This document shows positions 1-7,190 of a stretch of 11,376 bases of DNA, piece after piece; positions within the stretch are counted from its first letter, which is position 1; each line of letters opens with the position of its first letter. The translations under genes and the position numbers were made by a program. The DNA is from an uncultured Bacilli bacterium (GTDB lineage Bacteria; Bacillota_I; Bacilli_A; RF39; UBA660). The stretch lies in NCBI GenBank assembly GCA_947587565.1, contig CANPYA010000032.1, forward strand, positions 1-11,376, given 5' to 3'. Below the pieces are notes generated by a model. It was given only the letters and a program-made list of their open reading frames with translations. It was not told the origin of the DNA and made no database searches.

Positions 1-7
1 AAATTAA

Positions 8-790
8 AAAAAATACAAATTTAATTACATAACTTGTATTTTCTCTTATTTTTTTCCAACATTTACTTTACTTCATCTTCCAGAACTCCAAAATATTAAA
101 GAATTAGTAAAAGAGAATACCATATTTGATGGTGAAATTGTGGCTTTTCAAGATAATAAACCGAGTTTTAGTAAATTGCAAGAGCGAAGTCATTTAAAAA
201 ATAAAGAAAAGATTCGCACTTTGAGTAAAGAAAACCCGCTAGTTTTTGTCTGTTTTGATATTTTATATAAAAAGAATAAAGATTTAACTAATTTGCCTCT
301 TTTAGAAAGAAAAGAAATTTTAAAAAAGTATCCGGAAAATGCTTACTTTTTAAAAACAAATTGGATTGAAGAAAAAGGTAAGGCCTTTTTTAAAGAAATA
401 GAGAAACAAGATTTAGAAGGCATCGTCGCTAAGAAGAAAAATAGTCCCTATTTAATCAATGAAAGAAGTAATAACTGGCTAAAGATTAAAAATTTTAAGA
501 AAGAATCTTTTGTAATTGGTGGATACACCGATACGAATAAAAATGCTAGTATAACTTTGTATTTGGGAGAAAAAAGAAATAACAAATTATATTTTGTGGG
601 AAAAGTTTCTTTAAATAAAAAATATGCTTTATATGCAAAAGTTATGAAAAGCAAAATTATAAAGACAAGTCCTTTTATAGATTTTGACAAAGATATTAAT
701 TTTATAAAGCCAAATTTAGTCTGTCATGTCCAATATATGGAAAGAACACCGAGTAAACATTTAAGGCAACCAGTATTTAGAGAAAAATAA
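8..790 (+). pseudogene. ATP-dependent DNA ligase, C-terminal part (5' end missing or disrupted)
   Basis: This is the 3' part of a LigD-type, stand-alone ATP-dependent DNA ligase, which seals nicks via enzyme-AMP and DNA-AMP intermediates. The frame is open from 8 and reads through HLPELQNIKEL and then IFDGEIVAF, the conserved DGE segment. Numbering from the GTG at 140, motif III is FDILY (39-43), followed by LPLLERKEIL, motif IV EGIVAKK (93-99), motif V WLKIKNF (113-119), and an OB-fold domain ending LRQPVFR (208-214). The GTG at 140 is the valine of DGEIVAF and is not a credible start. There is no ATG, GTG or TTG in frame between 8 and 139, and TAA at 5-7 closes the frame. The adenylation lysine motif (KxDGxR) is not in the window. 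The gene is therefore either frameshifted/truncated here or damaged at a contig edge. Family call is firm; pseudogene status is tentative. Confidence 0.8.
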
Positions 791-795
791 AATTA

Positions 796-804
796 TGTTA
801 TAAT
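796..804 (+). promoter_or_regulatory. Extended -10 promoter of the ASCH-transglutaminase gene
   Basis: TGTTATAAT is a perfect extended -10 element (TGn plus TATAAT at 799-804). The best-placed -35 region (about 776-781, TTTAGA) is poor, as tolerated by extended -10 promoters. Transcription would start near 811, leaving only about 9 bases before the ATG at 820. GGTGAT at 811-816 could serve as a Shine-Dalgarno. It lies just past the ligase stop codon, so the gene probably has its own promoter. Confidence 0.6.
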
Positions 805-819
805 GGTTTTGGTGATAAT

Positions 820-1716
820 ATGAAGTGCTTAACAATTAGAGAACCTTATGCTTCTTTAATAAAAAATAATCTTAAACATATTGAAACAAGAAGTTGGAAT
901 ACAAGTTATCGGGGTAAATTATACATTCACGCCGGGGTTAGTAAATTACCTAAAAATCTTGATCATGATTTACAAAAATTAGTTAAAGATTTAACATTTA
1001 GTTATAGTGAAATTATTTGTGAATGTGAACTTACTGATGTTATTTATATGACGAAAGAATATGTTGATGAAATAAAAAATAACCATTATGAAGAATATAT
1101 ATGCGGCGACTTTCAAGTAGGGAGGTATGCTTGGATATTAAAAAATGTTAAACCACTAAATAAACCTATCAAAACTAAAGGGCGTTTAAGTATTTGGAAT
1201 TATTATACAGAAGAAGAGATATTTAATATTTTAAAAGATATTGAATATGGTTGGTTAGATAAAAATAAAAAGATAAATTATGAAGTAAATGATTTATTTC
1301 AAGATAATTATATTTTACAAAGTCCAAAAGAAGTTTTAAAAAATAAAGTTGGGGTATGTTGGGATCAAGTCGAATTAGAAAGATATTTATTTAAGAATAC
1401 TGATTTAGAATTTAAAACTTATTTTATAATTCATTATGAGGAAAATTATACACCTACGCATACCTTTTTAGTTTATAAAAAAGATAATAGTTACTATTGG
1501 CTTGAACACTCCTGGTTACCTTATCAAGGTATTCATAAATATGCTTCATTAAAAGAATTATTATTAGATGTTAAAAACAAATTTATTTTAGATATGTTAG
1601 ATAATAAATATGAAGAAGATAATCTATGTATCTATGAATATTCGAAACCAAAATATCATCTTAATGGAGAGGATTTTTGTGAATGGGCTGAAAATGGATG
1701 TCAAGTAGACATATAA
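820..1716 (+). CDS. ASCH domain fused to transglutaminase-like cysteine-protease-fold domain
   Basis: A 298-residue cytoplasmic protein with no signal peptide or membrane segment. Residues 1 to about 125 form an ASCH domain (PUA-like, nucleic-acid-binding fold). The hallmark is LTIREPYASLI followed by IETRSWNTSYRGKLYIHAG (residues 4-39), of the EOLA1/YqfB-like kind. A second domain (about 135-298) resembles transglutaminase-like cysteine proteases: GVCWDQVELE places the candidate nucleophile at C180, THTFLVY places H214, and YYWLEHSW supplies E229 as a possible third catalytic residue. The start is fixed by the promoter just upstream and by the ASCH motif beginning at residue 3. Known ASCH proteins include an RNase and an N4-acetylcytidine amidohydrolase; the TGL fold is used for peptide cleavage or crosslinking. 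The combined function is not known to me. It is flanked by the ligase remnant upstream and an independently promoted operon downstream. Confidence 0.75.
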   Translation: MKCLTIREPYASLIKNNLKHIETRSWNTSYRGKLYIHAGVSKLPKNLDHDLQKLVKDLTFSYSEIICECELTDVIYMTKEYVDEIKNNHYEEYICGDFQVGRYAWILKNVKPLNKPIKTKGRLSIWNYYTEEEIFNILKDIEYGWLDKNKKINYEVNDLFQDNYILQSPKEVLKNKVGVCWDQVELERYLFKNTDLEFKTYFIIHYEENYTPTHTFLVYKKDNSYYWLEHSWLPYQGIHKYASLKELLLDVKNKFILDMLDNKYEEDNLCIYEYSKPKYHLNGEDFCEWAENGCQVDI

Positions 1717-1736
1717 TCAAAACAAAAATATTAAAT

Positions 1737-1750
1737 AACTTTTTAAAGTT
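1737..1750. promoter_or_regulatory. Palindrome abutting the LRR-operon promoter (possible operator)
   Basis: AACTTT-TT-AAAGTT is a perfect 6-base inverted repeat with a 2-base centre, ending directly at the TG of the extended -10 at 1751. It occupies the promoter spacer/-35 zone, where a dimeric regulator would block RNA polymerase. In DNA this AT-rich a short palindrome can arise by chance, so an operator role is only a suggestion. The HTH protein encoded at the end of this operon would be a natural candidate ligand. Confidence 0.3.
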
Positions 1751-1759
1751 TGTTATAAT
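1751..1759 (+). promoter_or_regulatory. Extended -10 promoter of the LRR-dac-HTH operon
   Basis: TGTTATAAT, identical to the element before the ASCH gene, with TATAAT at 1754-1759. Only 13 bases separate it from the ATG at 1773, so a transcript starting about 7 bases downstream would have a leader of about 7 bases and little room for a Shine-Dalgarno (AGAAGA at 1762-1767 is marginal). No convincing -35 is seen. It is the only obvious promoter before the five closely packed genes ending at 7039. Confidence 0.6.
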
Positions 1760-1772
1760 ATAGAAGATAGAT

Positions 1773-3449
1773 ATGAAAAATGAATTAAAAATGATTAAAA
1801 AATTATATGGTGAACAATTGGCTCACTTTTGTCGCGATAATTTTGCCACTATCTTAGAAGAAGATGGTGTTCTTTTGCATATCTTAACGAGTAATTTTAA
1901 TCCCAGTCATAATTTATATAATGATTTAAGTTTAAGTAGATCTTTAGATGAATTTAAAAATTATATTTTTAACAAATTTGAAAATAGAGACAAAAAATTT
2001 CCTGATACTATAGAAACTCCCAAAGAATTATTGGCTAAAGCTGGTTATGATTTATATGAATGTCATACAGAAGAAGAGATTCAAAGTTTTAGAAAATATT
2101 ATGCTAAAGGGGAAGAACTATGTACATTTAAAGGTTTAAGATTAAATAAATGTTTCGTCTTTTTTGCGGTAAAAAAAGATGTTGATACAATAAAAAGAGG
2201 AGATTATCCAAATCCCCAAAGGCAAGATAAGTATGGAACAAGTGTCATAAGTATTCAATTTACGAGAGATGATACCCATACTTTATCAATTAAAAATCGT
2301 TATAATCATACTGTTCGTAATCCTGATGCGACATTTTCTAATGACTTAGATAACATTATTAATGGTCTTACTATGAGTTTTGAAAAATATTATGGTTTAA
2401 AACAAAAAAATCCTAGTTATGGTTTTGAAATGCCTAATTATATATGTGCAAGAGATGGTAAATTTTATAGATATAATTATGAAATAGATAATGTTTATTA
2501 TTGTCCGGATAATATTATCATTGATAATTTTGAAGTAAAGAAATATGAAAAAGAAAAGTATGTTATTTTAGATTATTTTGTTTTGGATTTAGTAAATAAA
2601 AAGATAACTTTATATGATAAGAAAAAACAAGATAGTTTTACAGATTCTTTAAAAGATATTGAAAAAATTGAAGTTATTAAAGGAAAAGAAGATAAAGTAA
2701 TAAATATAACTTTAAAAGATAATCGTGTAGTTAAAATAACTTTAAATGACAATAATGAAATAATTAAATTAGAAAATCATAATTTAAAAAAAGTTGGTGA
2801 TAATTTCTTATATTATAATAGAGCTTTACATGAAATTGATTTACCAGGAGTTGAAGTTGTTGGCAATAATTTTTTAATGACCAATAAAAATTTAACAATC
2901 GTAAAATTAGATAGTTTACAAAAGATAGGTAATGGATTTTTAACAAGAAATAATGTTTTAGAAGAATTAAGTTTACCTAATATAAAAGAAATTGGTGATG
3001 AATTTTTATTTTATAATAAATCTTTACAAGTGTTTAATGCTCCTAAATTAATGCAAGTAGGTCATGATTTTTTGAAATATAATATTGTAATGTTAGAAAT
3101 TAATTTGCCAAATTTACAAAAAGCTGGTAATCAATTTATGTATTTTAATAATTATTTACAAGTAGCAAATTTACCTAATTTAGAAAAAGTAGGAGATTCT
3201 TTCTTAAACTTTAATAATACTTTATTAGAATTAAGTCTTCCTAAATTACAAAAGGCAGGTAATCACTTTTTATATTTAAATAATTCATTAGTAAAGTTAG
3301 ATTTGCCCATGTTAAAAAAAGTGGGTAATCATTTCTTATATCTTAATAAGTCAATTAAAGAAATAAATGTACCAAGTTATAATTTAAGAGCATTATGGTT
3401 TAAAATATTAAATGATTATCAAAAGAATAATCCAAGTAGCAGAAGGTGA
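1773..3449 (+). CDS. Leucine-rich-repeat protein, paralogue A
   Basis: A 558-residue protein without signal peptide or membrane segments, so predicted cytoplasmic. Residues 1-336 form a domain I do not recognise. Its most conserved stretch runs from GYDLYECHTEEEIQSF (91-106) through CTFKG, CFVFFAVKKDVDTIKR (127-142), YGTSVISIQFT and SIKNRYNHT (172-180). Residues 337-534 are nine leucine-rich repeats of exactly 22 residues, consensus NLxKVGNxFLxxNxxLxxLxLP, related to BspA-type LRRs, which commonly bind proteins. A short tail ends at TGA. It is the first gene of the operon, 4 bases before its paralogue, which shares about 65% identity (222 of 340, hand count) with no gaps over the first 340 residues. 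Conserved cysteines at 20, 97, 117, 127 and 244 could be structural or metal-binding. Function unknown; LRRs suggest a recognition role. Confidence 0.8.
   Translation: MKNELKMIKKLYGEQLAHFCRDNFATILEEDGVLLHILTSNFNPSHNLYNDLSLSRSLDEFKNYIFNKFENRDKKFPDTIETPKELLAKAGYDLYECHTEEEIQSFRKYYAKGEELCTFKGLRLNKCFVFFAVKKDVDTIKRGDYPNPQRQDKYGTSVISIQFTRDDTHTLSIKNRYNHTVRNPDATFSNDLDNIINGLTMSFEKYYGLKQKNPSYGFEMPNYICARDGKFYRYNYEIDNVYYCPDNIIIDNFEVKKYEKEKYVILDYFVLDLVNKKITLYDKKKQDSFTDSLKDIEKIEVIKGKEDKVINITLKDNRVVKITLNDNNEIIKLENHNLKKVGDNFLYYNRALHEIDLPGVEVVGNNFLMTNKNLTIVKLDSLQKIGNGFLTRNNVLEELSLPNIKEIGDEFLFYNKSLQVFNAPKLMQVGHDFLKYNIVMLEINLPNLQKAGNQFMYFNNYLQVANLPNLEKVGDSFLNFNNTLLELSLPKLQKAGNHFLYLNNSLVKLDLPMLKKVGNHFLYLNKSIKEINVPSYNLRALWFKILNDYQKNNPSSRR
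2781..3374 (+). repeat. Nine tandem 66-base units encoding 22-residue LRRs
   Basis: The landmark glycine of each unit falls at residues 342, 364, 386, 408, 430, 452, 474, 496 and 518, an unbroken 22-residue spacing with no insertions. The DNA units have drifted in codon use, so this is not a fresh expansion. Units eight and nine (residues 491-534) are the most alike, both carrying GNHFLYLN, which suggests a later duplication at the 3' end. Confidence 0.9.
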
Positions 3450-3453
3450 AAAA

Positions 3454-4944
3454 ATGAATCGGGATTTAAAAATGATTAAAAAATTATATGGTGAAAAGAT
3501 GGCCCATTTTTGTCGCGAAAATTTTGCCACTATTTTAGAAAAAGAAGGGTTACTTTTAGACCTTATGCTAGATAGTTTTGAACCTAGTCATGTTTTATAT
3601 GATGATATTTTAAAACAAGAATTAGAAGTAGAATTTAAAAATTATATCTATGGCTTAATTGATGTGGAAAATAATAAAGAAATAAAAACTTTTAAAAAAC
3701 CACAAGAATTATTAAGTGAAGCGGGTTATGATTTATATGAATGTCATACTGAAGAAGAGATTCAAAGTTTTAAAAAGTATTATGCTCCTCATGAAGAATT
3801 ATGTACTTTTAAAGGAGGTAGGTTAAATAGATGTTTTGTCTTCTTTGCGGTCAAAAAAGATGTTGATACAATAAAAAGAGAAGACTATCATAAACCAGAA
3901 AGACAAGATAGATATGGAACTAGTGTCATAAGTATTCAATTTACTAAAGATAGATCCCATACATTATCTATAAAAAATCGTTATAATCATACCGTTAATA
4001 ATCCAGATTCAACCTACTCCAATAATTTAGATAATATAATCCCTGGTTTAACCGAAAGTTTTGCGAATACTTATGGACTTACTCAAAGAAATAAAGATGA
4101 ACAATTTGAATTAGATGGTTATGTTAAAGCAAATGATGGTAAATTTTATAAATATAATTATGAAATATATAATATTTATTATTGTCCAAATAATATTATT
4201 ATTGATAATTTTGAAGTTAAAAGATTTCCCAAGGAAAAGTATTTAGTATTGGATTATTTTATATTAGATTTAGTAAATAAAAAAATAGATTTATATGATA
4301 AAAGTATTTTTGAAGATTTTACAAATGATATATATGATATTGTTAAAATTGAAATTGTTAAAAATAATCAAGATAAGGAAATTAAATTAACTTTAAAAAA
4401 TCAAAGTGAAATAAAAATAGTGGTAAATGCTAATAATGAAATAATAAAATTAGAAAATAATAATTTACAACTGATTGGAGATTATTATTTATACTATAAT
4501 AATACTTTACAAGAATTAAAATTTCCTAATTTAAAAAAAGTAGGTAATTATTTCTTACATATGAATAAAACCCTTAAAAAACTAGATTTAGCAAATTTAC
4601 AAATAGTAGGTGATTATTTTCTTTGTTGTAATCAAGTTTTAGAAAAATTAAATTTACCTAATTTAGAAGAAGTTGGTAGTTATTTTTTAAACAATAATAA
4701 ATCTTTGTATCCTATATTAAGCTTACCAAACTTAAAAAAAGCAGGACATTATTTTTTAGCTAGAAATAATGTTTTAGAAGAAGTAAATTTACCAAATTTA
4801 AAAGAAGTAGGAATTGCTTTTTTCCATTTTAATCGTTCAATATTAAAATGGAATATGCCAAATGTGGATGTTGCTAAAAAAGGATTCTTGGCAAGTCATC
4901 CAACAGCTGATAATTATAGAGTTGAAACAAGAGGATGGAGATAA
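3454..4944 (+). CDS. Leucine-rich-repeat protein, paralogue B
   Basis: A 496-residue cytoplasmic protein, tandem paralogue of the preceding gene. The start at 3454 (MNRDLKMIKK) is preferred over an in-frame ATG at 3412 because it aligns exactly with residue 1 of paralogue A and has AAGGTGA (3443-3449) four bases upstream; that ribosome site contains the TGA stop of paralogue A, so translation is probably coupled. Residues 1-336 repeat the unrecognised N-terminal domain, with the block 91-140 nearly invariant between the two. LRRs run from 337: six units, the fourth stretched to 23 residues, then a degenerate seventh (from about 470) where the landmark glycine is lost, and an unrelated short tail ending ETRGWR. 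The shorter, less regular array suggests the two paralogues recognise different targets. It ends one base before the next start codon. Confidence 0.8.
   Translation: MNRDLKMIKKLYGEKMAHFCRENFATILEKEGLLLDLMLDSFEPSHVLYDDILKQELEVEFKNYIYGLIDVENNKEIKTFKKPQELLSEAGYDLYECHTEEEIQSFKKYYAPHEELCTFKGGRLNRCFVFFAVKKDVDTIKREDYHKPERQDRYGTSVISIQFTKDRSHTLSIKNRYNHTVNNPDSTYSNNLDNIIPGLTESFANTYGLTQRNKDEQFELDGYVKANDGKFYKYNYEIYNIYYCPNNIIIDNFEVKRFPKEKYLVLDYFILDLVNKKIDLYDKSIFEDFTNDIYDIVKIEIVKNNQDKEIKLTLKNQSEIKIVVNANNEIIKLENNNLQLIGDYYLYYNNTLQELKFPNLKKVGNYFLHMNKTLKKLDLANLQIVGDYFLCCNQVLEKLNLPNLEEVGSYFLNNNKSLYPILSLPNLKKAGHYFLARNNVLEEVNLPNLKEVGIAFFHFNRSILKWNMPNVDVAKKGFLASHPTADNYRVETRGWR
4462..4860 (+). repeat. Six LRR-encoding units in paralogue B
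   Basis: Landmark glycines fall at residues 342, 364, 386, 408, 431 and 453. The spacing is 22 except for one 23-residue unit, LYPILSLP instead of the usual LxxLxLP. A seventh, degenerate unit follows to about 4923. It is the counterpart of the nine-unit array in paralogue A and differs from it in unit number. Confidence 0.85.
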
Positions 4945-4945
4945 T

Positions 4946-5227
4946 ATGCAAAAATTAGTAATAAATAAAATTGATAATTATAATTATGAATTACAAGATA
5001 AAGATAATAAAATATATAATATTAATATGGAATTTTATGATTTAGATAAAATAGTTCAAGTAGGAGATATATTATATATGAGTGAAGATTTGTTAAAAGA
5101 AAAAATATTAAATTTTGGTTCTTTAGATAATGAATGTGGGAAAGTTATAATGGATTCTTCAGATAAAGATATTGTAGTTTTAGTAATTAATAATGAAAAA
5201 AATTATTTAAAAAGAATATATGGGTAG
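4946..5227 (+). CDS. Small beta-rich conserved-looking protein of unknown function
   Basis: A 93-residue protein beginning MQKLVINKIDNYNYELQ. An upstream in-frame ATG at 4862 is rejected because it would overlap paralogue B by 83 bases; the ATG at 4946 has GGAG at 4937-4940 and follows the previous stop by one base. There is no signal peptide or membrane segment. The pattern of short alternating hydrophobic strands with glycine turns (VQVGDILYMSEDLL, then FGSLDNECGK, then DIVVLVINNEKNYLKRIYG) suggests a small beta-barrel, perhaps OB-like, but I recognise no family. It lies between the LRR pair and the carboxypeptidase in a tightly packed operon, six bases before the next ATG, so it is co-expressed with both. 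The compact packing supports it being a real gene. Confidence 0.65.
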   Translation: MQKLVINKIDNYNYELQDKDNKIYNINMEFYDLDKIVQVGDILYMSEDLLKEKILNFGSLDNECGKVIMDSSDKDIVVLVINNEKNYLKRIYG

Positions 5228-5232
5228 TAAGT

Positions 5233-6444
5233 ATGAAAAAGATTGTCGTATTTTTAATTTTATTATTAATTCCTTTCCAAGTTTTAGGGATAACTCTTCC
5301 AGATTTAAAGTCTCCTTATGTTTTATTGTATGACCCCGAAACGGATGAAGTATTATATGAAGAAAAAGCGGATGAAGTTATTAAAATTGCGAGTTTAACT
5401 AAAATAATGACCACTATTGTCGCGATTGAAAATATCAAAGATTTAAATGATACCGTAACCATAACTAGCACCATGTTAAATGAAGTCCCTTTTGATGCTT
5501 CGGTTGCGGGTTTAAAAGCCGGCGATAAAGTAACTTACCTAGATTTATTATATGCATCTATGTTACCATCGGGAGCAGATGCGACCACCGCCCTTGCTTA
5601 TGGTATTTGTGGTTCATCTAAAGAATTTATTGCTCTTATGAATAAGAAGGCCGAAGAATTAGGATTAAAACACACCCATTTTAATAATGTTACCGGTTAT
5701 GATATTGAAGAACATTATAGTACACCAAAAGAAGTCTTAGAAATTTTAAATTATGCTTTAAAAAATGATTTATTTAGTAAAATATATAAAACAAAAAATT
5801 ATACTTTACAAAATGGGCTAAAAGTAGAAACCACAATTAATTTATATAACCGGGGTAGTAGTTATGATTTAAGTCCCATTATTGGTAGTAAAACAGGTTT
5901 TACTAGTAAAGCTGGTTTATGTATGGCTTCTTTAATTAAAGTTGTCGATAAAGAATTAATTTTAATAACTTTAGGAGCTGAAAGAATATATGGTAATGCT
6001 TATAATATTGAAGATGCTTTAAGTGTGGTAAATTATTTAAATGCTAATTATAAAGATGAAGTTTTATATCATAAAGGTGATGTTTTATTTAGTATTCCGG
6101 TCGAAAATTCAGATACTAAAGAATATGATGTTAAAGTAAAAAATGATATTGTTATTTATAGTGAAAAAATCGATCAAGATAAATTAAAATATAATTATGA
6201 TGGTATAGAATCTTTAAGTTTTAAAAATAAAAAAGGAGATAAACTGGGTACAATTACTTATGAATATGAAGATTATAAATATACTGAAGATGTTTATTTA
6301 GAAGAAAATATTAGTTTATCAATTCCTGTATATTTAAAGAATAACAAAATTGTTTCAATTGGGATAGGCATATTTATTTTATTTGTATTAATGTTATTTA
6401 TCAAAAGAAAAAGAAGAAAGAGAAGAAGACATAGACGAGGTTAA
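5233..6444 (+). CDS. D-alanyl-D-alanine carboxypeptidase (peptidase S11, low-molecular-weight PBP)
   Basis: A 403-residue exported penicillin-binding protein that trims the terminal D-Ala from peptidoglycan pentapeptides outside the cell, limiting crosslinking. A hydrophobic signal peptide covers residues 1 to about 19 (MKKIVVFLILLLIPFQVLG). The catalytic tetrad motif SLTK gives S54 and K57; the second motif is SGA at 113-115 where SGN is usual; KTGFT (220-224) is the KTG motif. The S11 catalytic domain spans about 25-270, followed by a beta-rich C-terminal domain (about 280-365). The protein ends with a hydrophobic segment (372-390) and a strongly basic tail, KRKRRKRRRHRRG, so it should be a membrane-anchored, externally facing enzyme with the tail in the cytoplasm; most family members instead use an amphipathic helix. 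It sits inside the LRR operon, one base before the HTH gene. Family assignment is secure. Confidence 0.93.
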   Translation: MKKIVVFLILLLIPFQVLGITLPDLKSPYVLLYDPETDEVLYEEKADEVIKIASLTKIMTTIVAIENIKDLNDTVTITSTMLNEVPFDASVAGLKAGDKVTYLDLLYASMLPSGADATTALAYGICGSSKEFIALMNKKAEELGLKHTHFNNVTGYDIEEHYSTPKEVLEILNYALKNDLFSKIYKTKNYTLQNGLKVETTINLYNRGSSYDLSPIIGSKTGFTSKAGLCMASLIKVVDKELILITLGAERIYGNAYNIEDALSVVNYLNANYKDEVLYHKGDVLFSIPVENSDTKEYDVKVKNDIVIYSEKIDQDKLKYNYDGIESLSFKNKKGDKLGTITYEYEDYKYTEDVYLEENISLSIPVYLKNNKIVSIGIGIFILFVLMLFIKRKRRKRRRHRRG

Positions 6445-6445
6445 T

Positions 6446-7039
6446 ATGAATGATATCAAAAGAAATGTTGTTTTTGTTGGGTTTTCCGAAAATCAAAAAA
6501 AATTAGTAAAAGAAGATAGTTATAAATGGGATAAATTTCCTAAATTAATTTTTGAAGATACCATAGATGCTGCTTTAAAACATCATGGATTTTTGCTTGT
6601 CATAAAAACGGAAAATATGCCCAATAATTTTCTTAAATTTGATATCAATAATCGGCATTATTTTAAAAATTTTGATAAAGTTATTTATTGTGTTAAAAAC
6701 TATCGCTATATGATTAATACTACTTTTAGTAAGATGTCTAAAATATCTTTTGAACCATTTAATTATTTTTATAATTTTAATTCTTATTTTTTAATTAGAA
6801 TGTATAAAGAATATTTAAAAAATAATAATAGTAATAAAACTAAAAAGAGATTAGATAATATTGAAAGTCTAAATAATTATTTAAAAGGTAAGAAAAAAGT
6901 TACAACTGAAGAAATAATGAAACATTTTGGAGTATCTTCTAAATGGGTTCAAAGATATATGGCAGATGTTAATCAAAAATATCATAATATTGGTTATGAT
7001 TATTTAGATAAATGCTGGTATATTGTTAAACAAAGATAG
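6446..7039 (+). CDS. Predicted DNA-binding protein with C-terminal helix-turn-helix
   Basis: A 197-residue soluble protein. The first 120 residues (VVFVGFSENQKKL at 8-20, later FDKVIYCVKNYRYMI) look like a small alpha/beta domain that I cannot assign. After a polar linker (125-136, rich in N and K) comes a DeoR/HTH_11-like helix-turn-helix: SLNNYLKGKKKVTTEEIMKH, then FGVSSKWVQRYMADVNQKY (141-179), followed by a wing-like strand, GYDYLDKCWYIV. The turn VSSKWVQRYM resembles recognition helices of such domains. It is the last gene of the operon, one base after the carboxypeptidase stop and just before the terminator. A regulator of its own operon is a reasonable inference but not shown. Alternative: a non-regulatory DNA-binding protein. 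Only the HTH call is well supported. Confidence 0.65.
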   Translation: MNDIKRNVVFVGFSENQKKLVKEDSYKWDKFPKLIFEDTIDAALKHHGFLLVIKTENMPNNFLKFDINNRHYFKNFDKVIYCVKNYRYMINTTFSKMSKISFEPFNYFYNFNSYFLIRMYKEYLKNNNSNKTKKRLDNIESLNNYLKGKKKVTTEEIMKHFGVSSKWVQRYMADVNQKYHNIGYDYLDKCWYIVKQR

Positions 7040-7061
7040 AAACTCAAAATTCAATTAATTA

Positions 7062-7097
7062 AAAGCAAGTACGAAATTGTACTTGTTTTCTTTTATT
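7062..7097 (+). terminator. Rho-independent terminator of the LRR-dac-HTH operon
   Basis: CAAGTAC (7066-7072) pairs perfectly with GTACTTG (7079-7085) around a 6-base loop, GAAATT. The stem can extend outward through a G-T and three A-T pairs, and is followed by TTTTCTTTTATT. It lies 22 bases after the stop of the HTH gene. The A-run on the 5' side means it could also stop weak antisense transcription. Confidence 0.85.
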
Positions 7098-7163
7098 ATA
7101 GGGCTTTTTATAAAAATGTTTTGTCTAGGATTGTGCTTGAGTTCAGCAAATAATAATATACTA

Positions 7164-7172
7164 TGTTATAAT
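7164..7172 (+). promoter_or_regulatory. Extended -10 promoter of the KOW / PolC-like unit
   Basis: TGTTATAAT, with TATAAT at 7167-7172, is the third identical extended -10 in the window. No good -35 lies at the expected distance. It sits between the terminator at 7062-7097 and the ATG at 7196, so the two downstream genes form their own transcription unit. Confidence 0.65.
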
Positions 7173-7183
7173 GCCAATTAGAA

Positions 7184-7190
7184 AAGGAGG
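7184..7190 (+). promoter_or_regulatory. Strong Shine-Dalgarno before the KOW gene
   Basis: AAGGAGG, a perfect match to the anti-Shine-Dalgarno, lies 5 bases before the ATG at 7196 and fixes that start. It is much stronger than the ribosome sites of the other genes here, suggesting efficient translation of this gene and, by coupling, of the overlapping PolC-like gene. Confidence 0.8.

Noticed and set aside
448..690. 80-codon open frame antisense to the ligase
   Set aside because: Wholly inside strongly conserved ligase motifs on the other strand; hydrophobic composition is what antisense of lysine-rich AT-rich coding gives.
2764..2946. 60-codon antisense frame in LRR paralogue A
   Set aside because: Shadow of the regular LRR repeats; no ribosome site or recognisable content.
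3447..3449. TGA read as tryptophan (Mycoplasma code)
   Set aside because: Reading through leads into a frame different from the next gene, and its ribosome site overlaps this TGA; tryptophans elsewhere are TGG.
3412..3453. Upstream ATG for LRR paralogue B
   Set aside because: Would overlap paralogue A by 38 bases; the ATG at 3454 aligns with residue 1 of paralogue A and has a ribosome site.
4862..4945. Upstream ATG for the small protein
   Set aside because: The extra 28 residues are an out-of-frame reading of paralogue B's tail; the start at 4946 is well placed.
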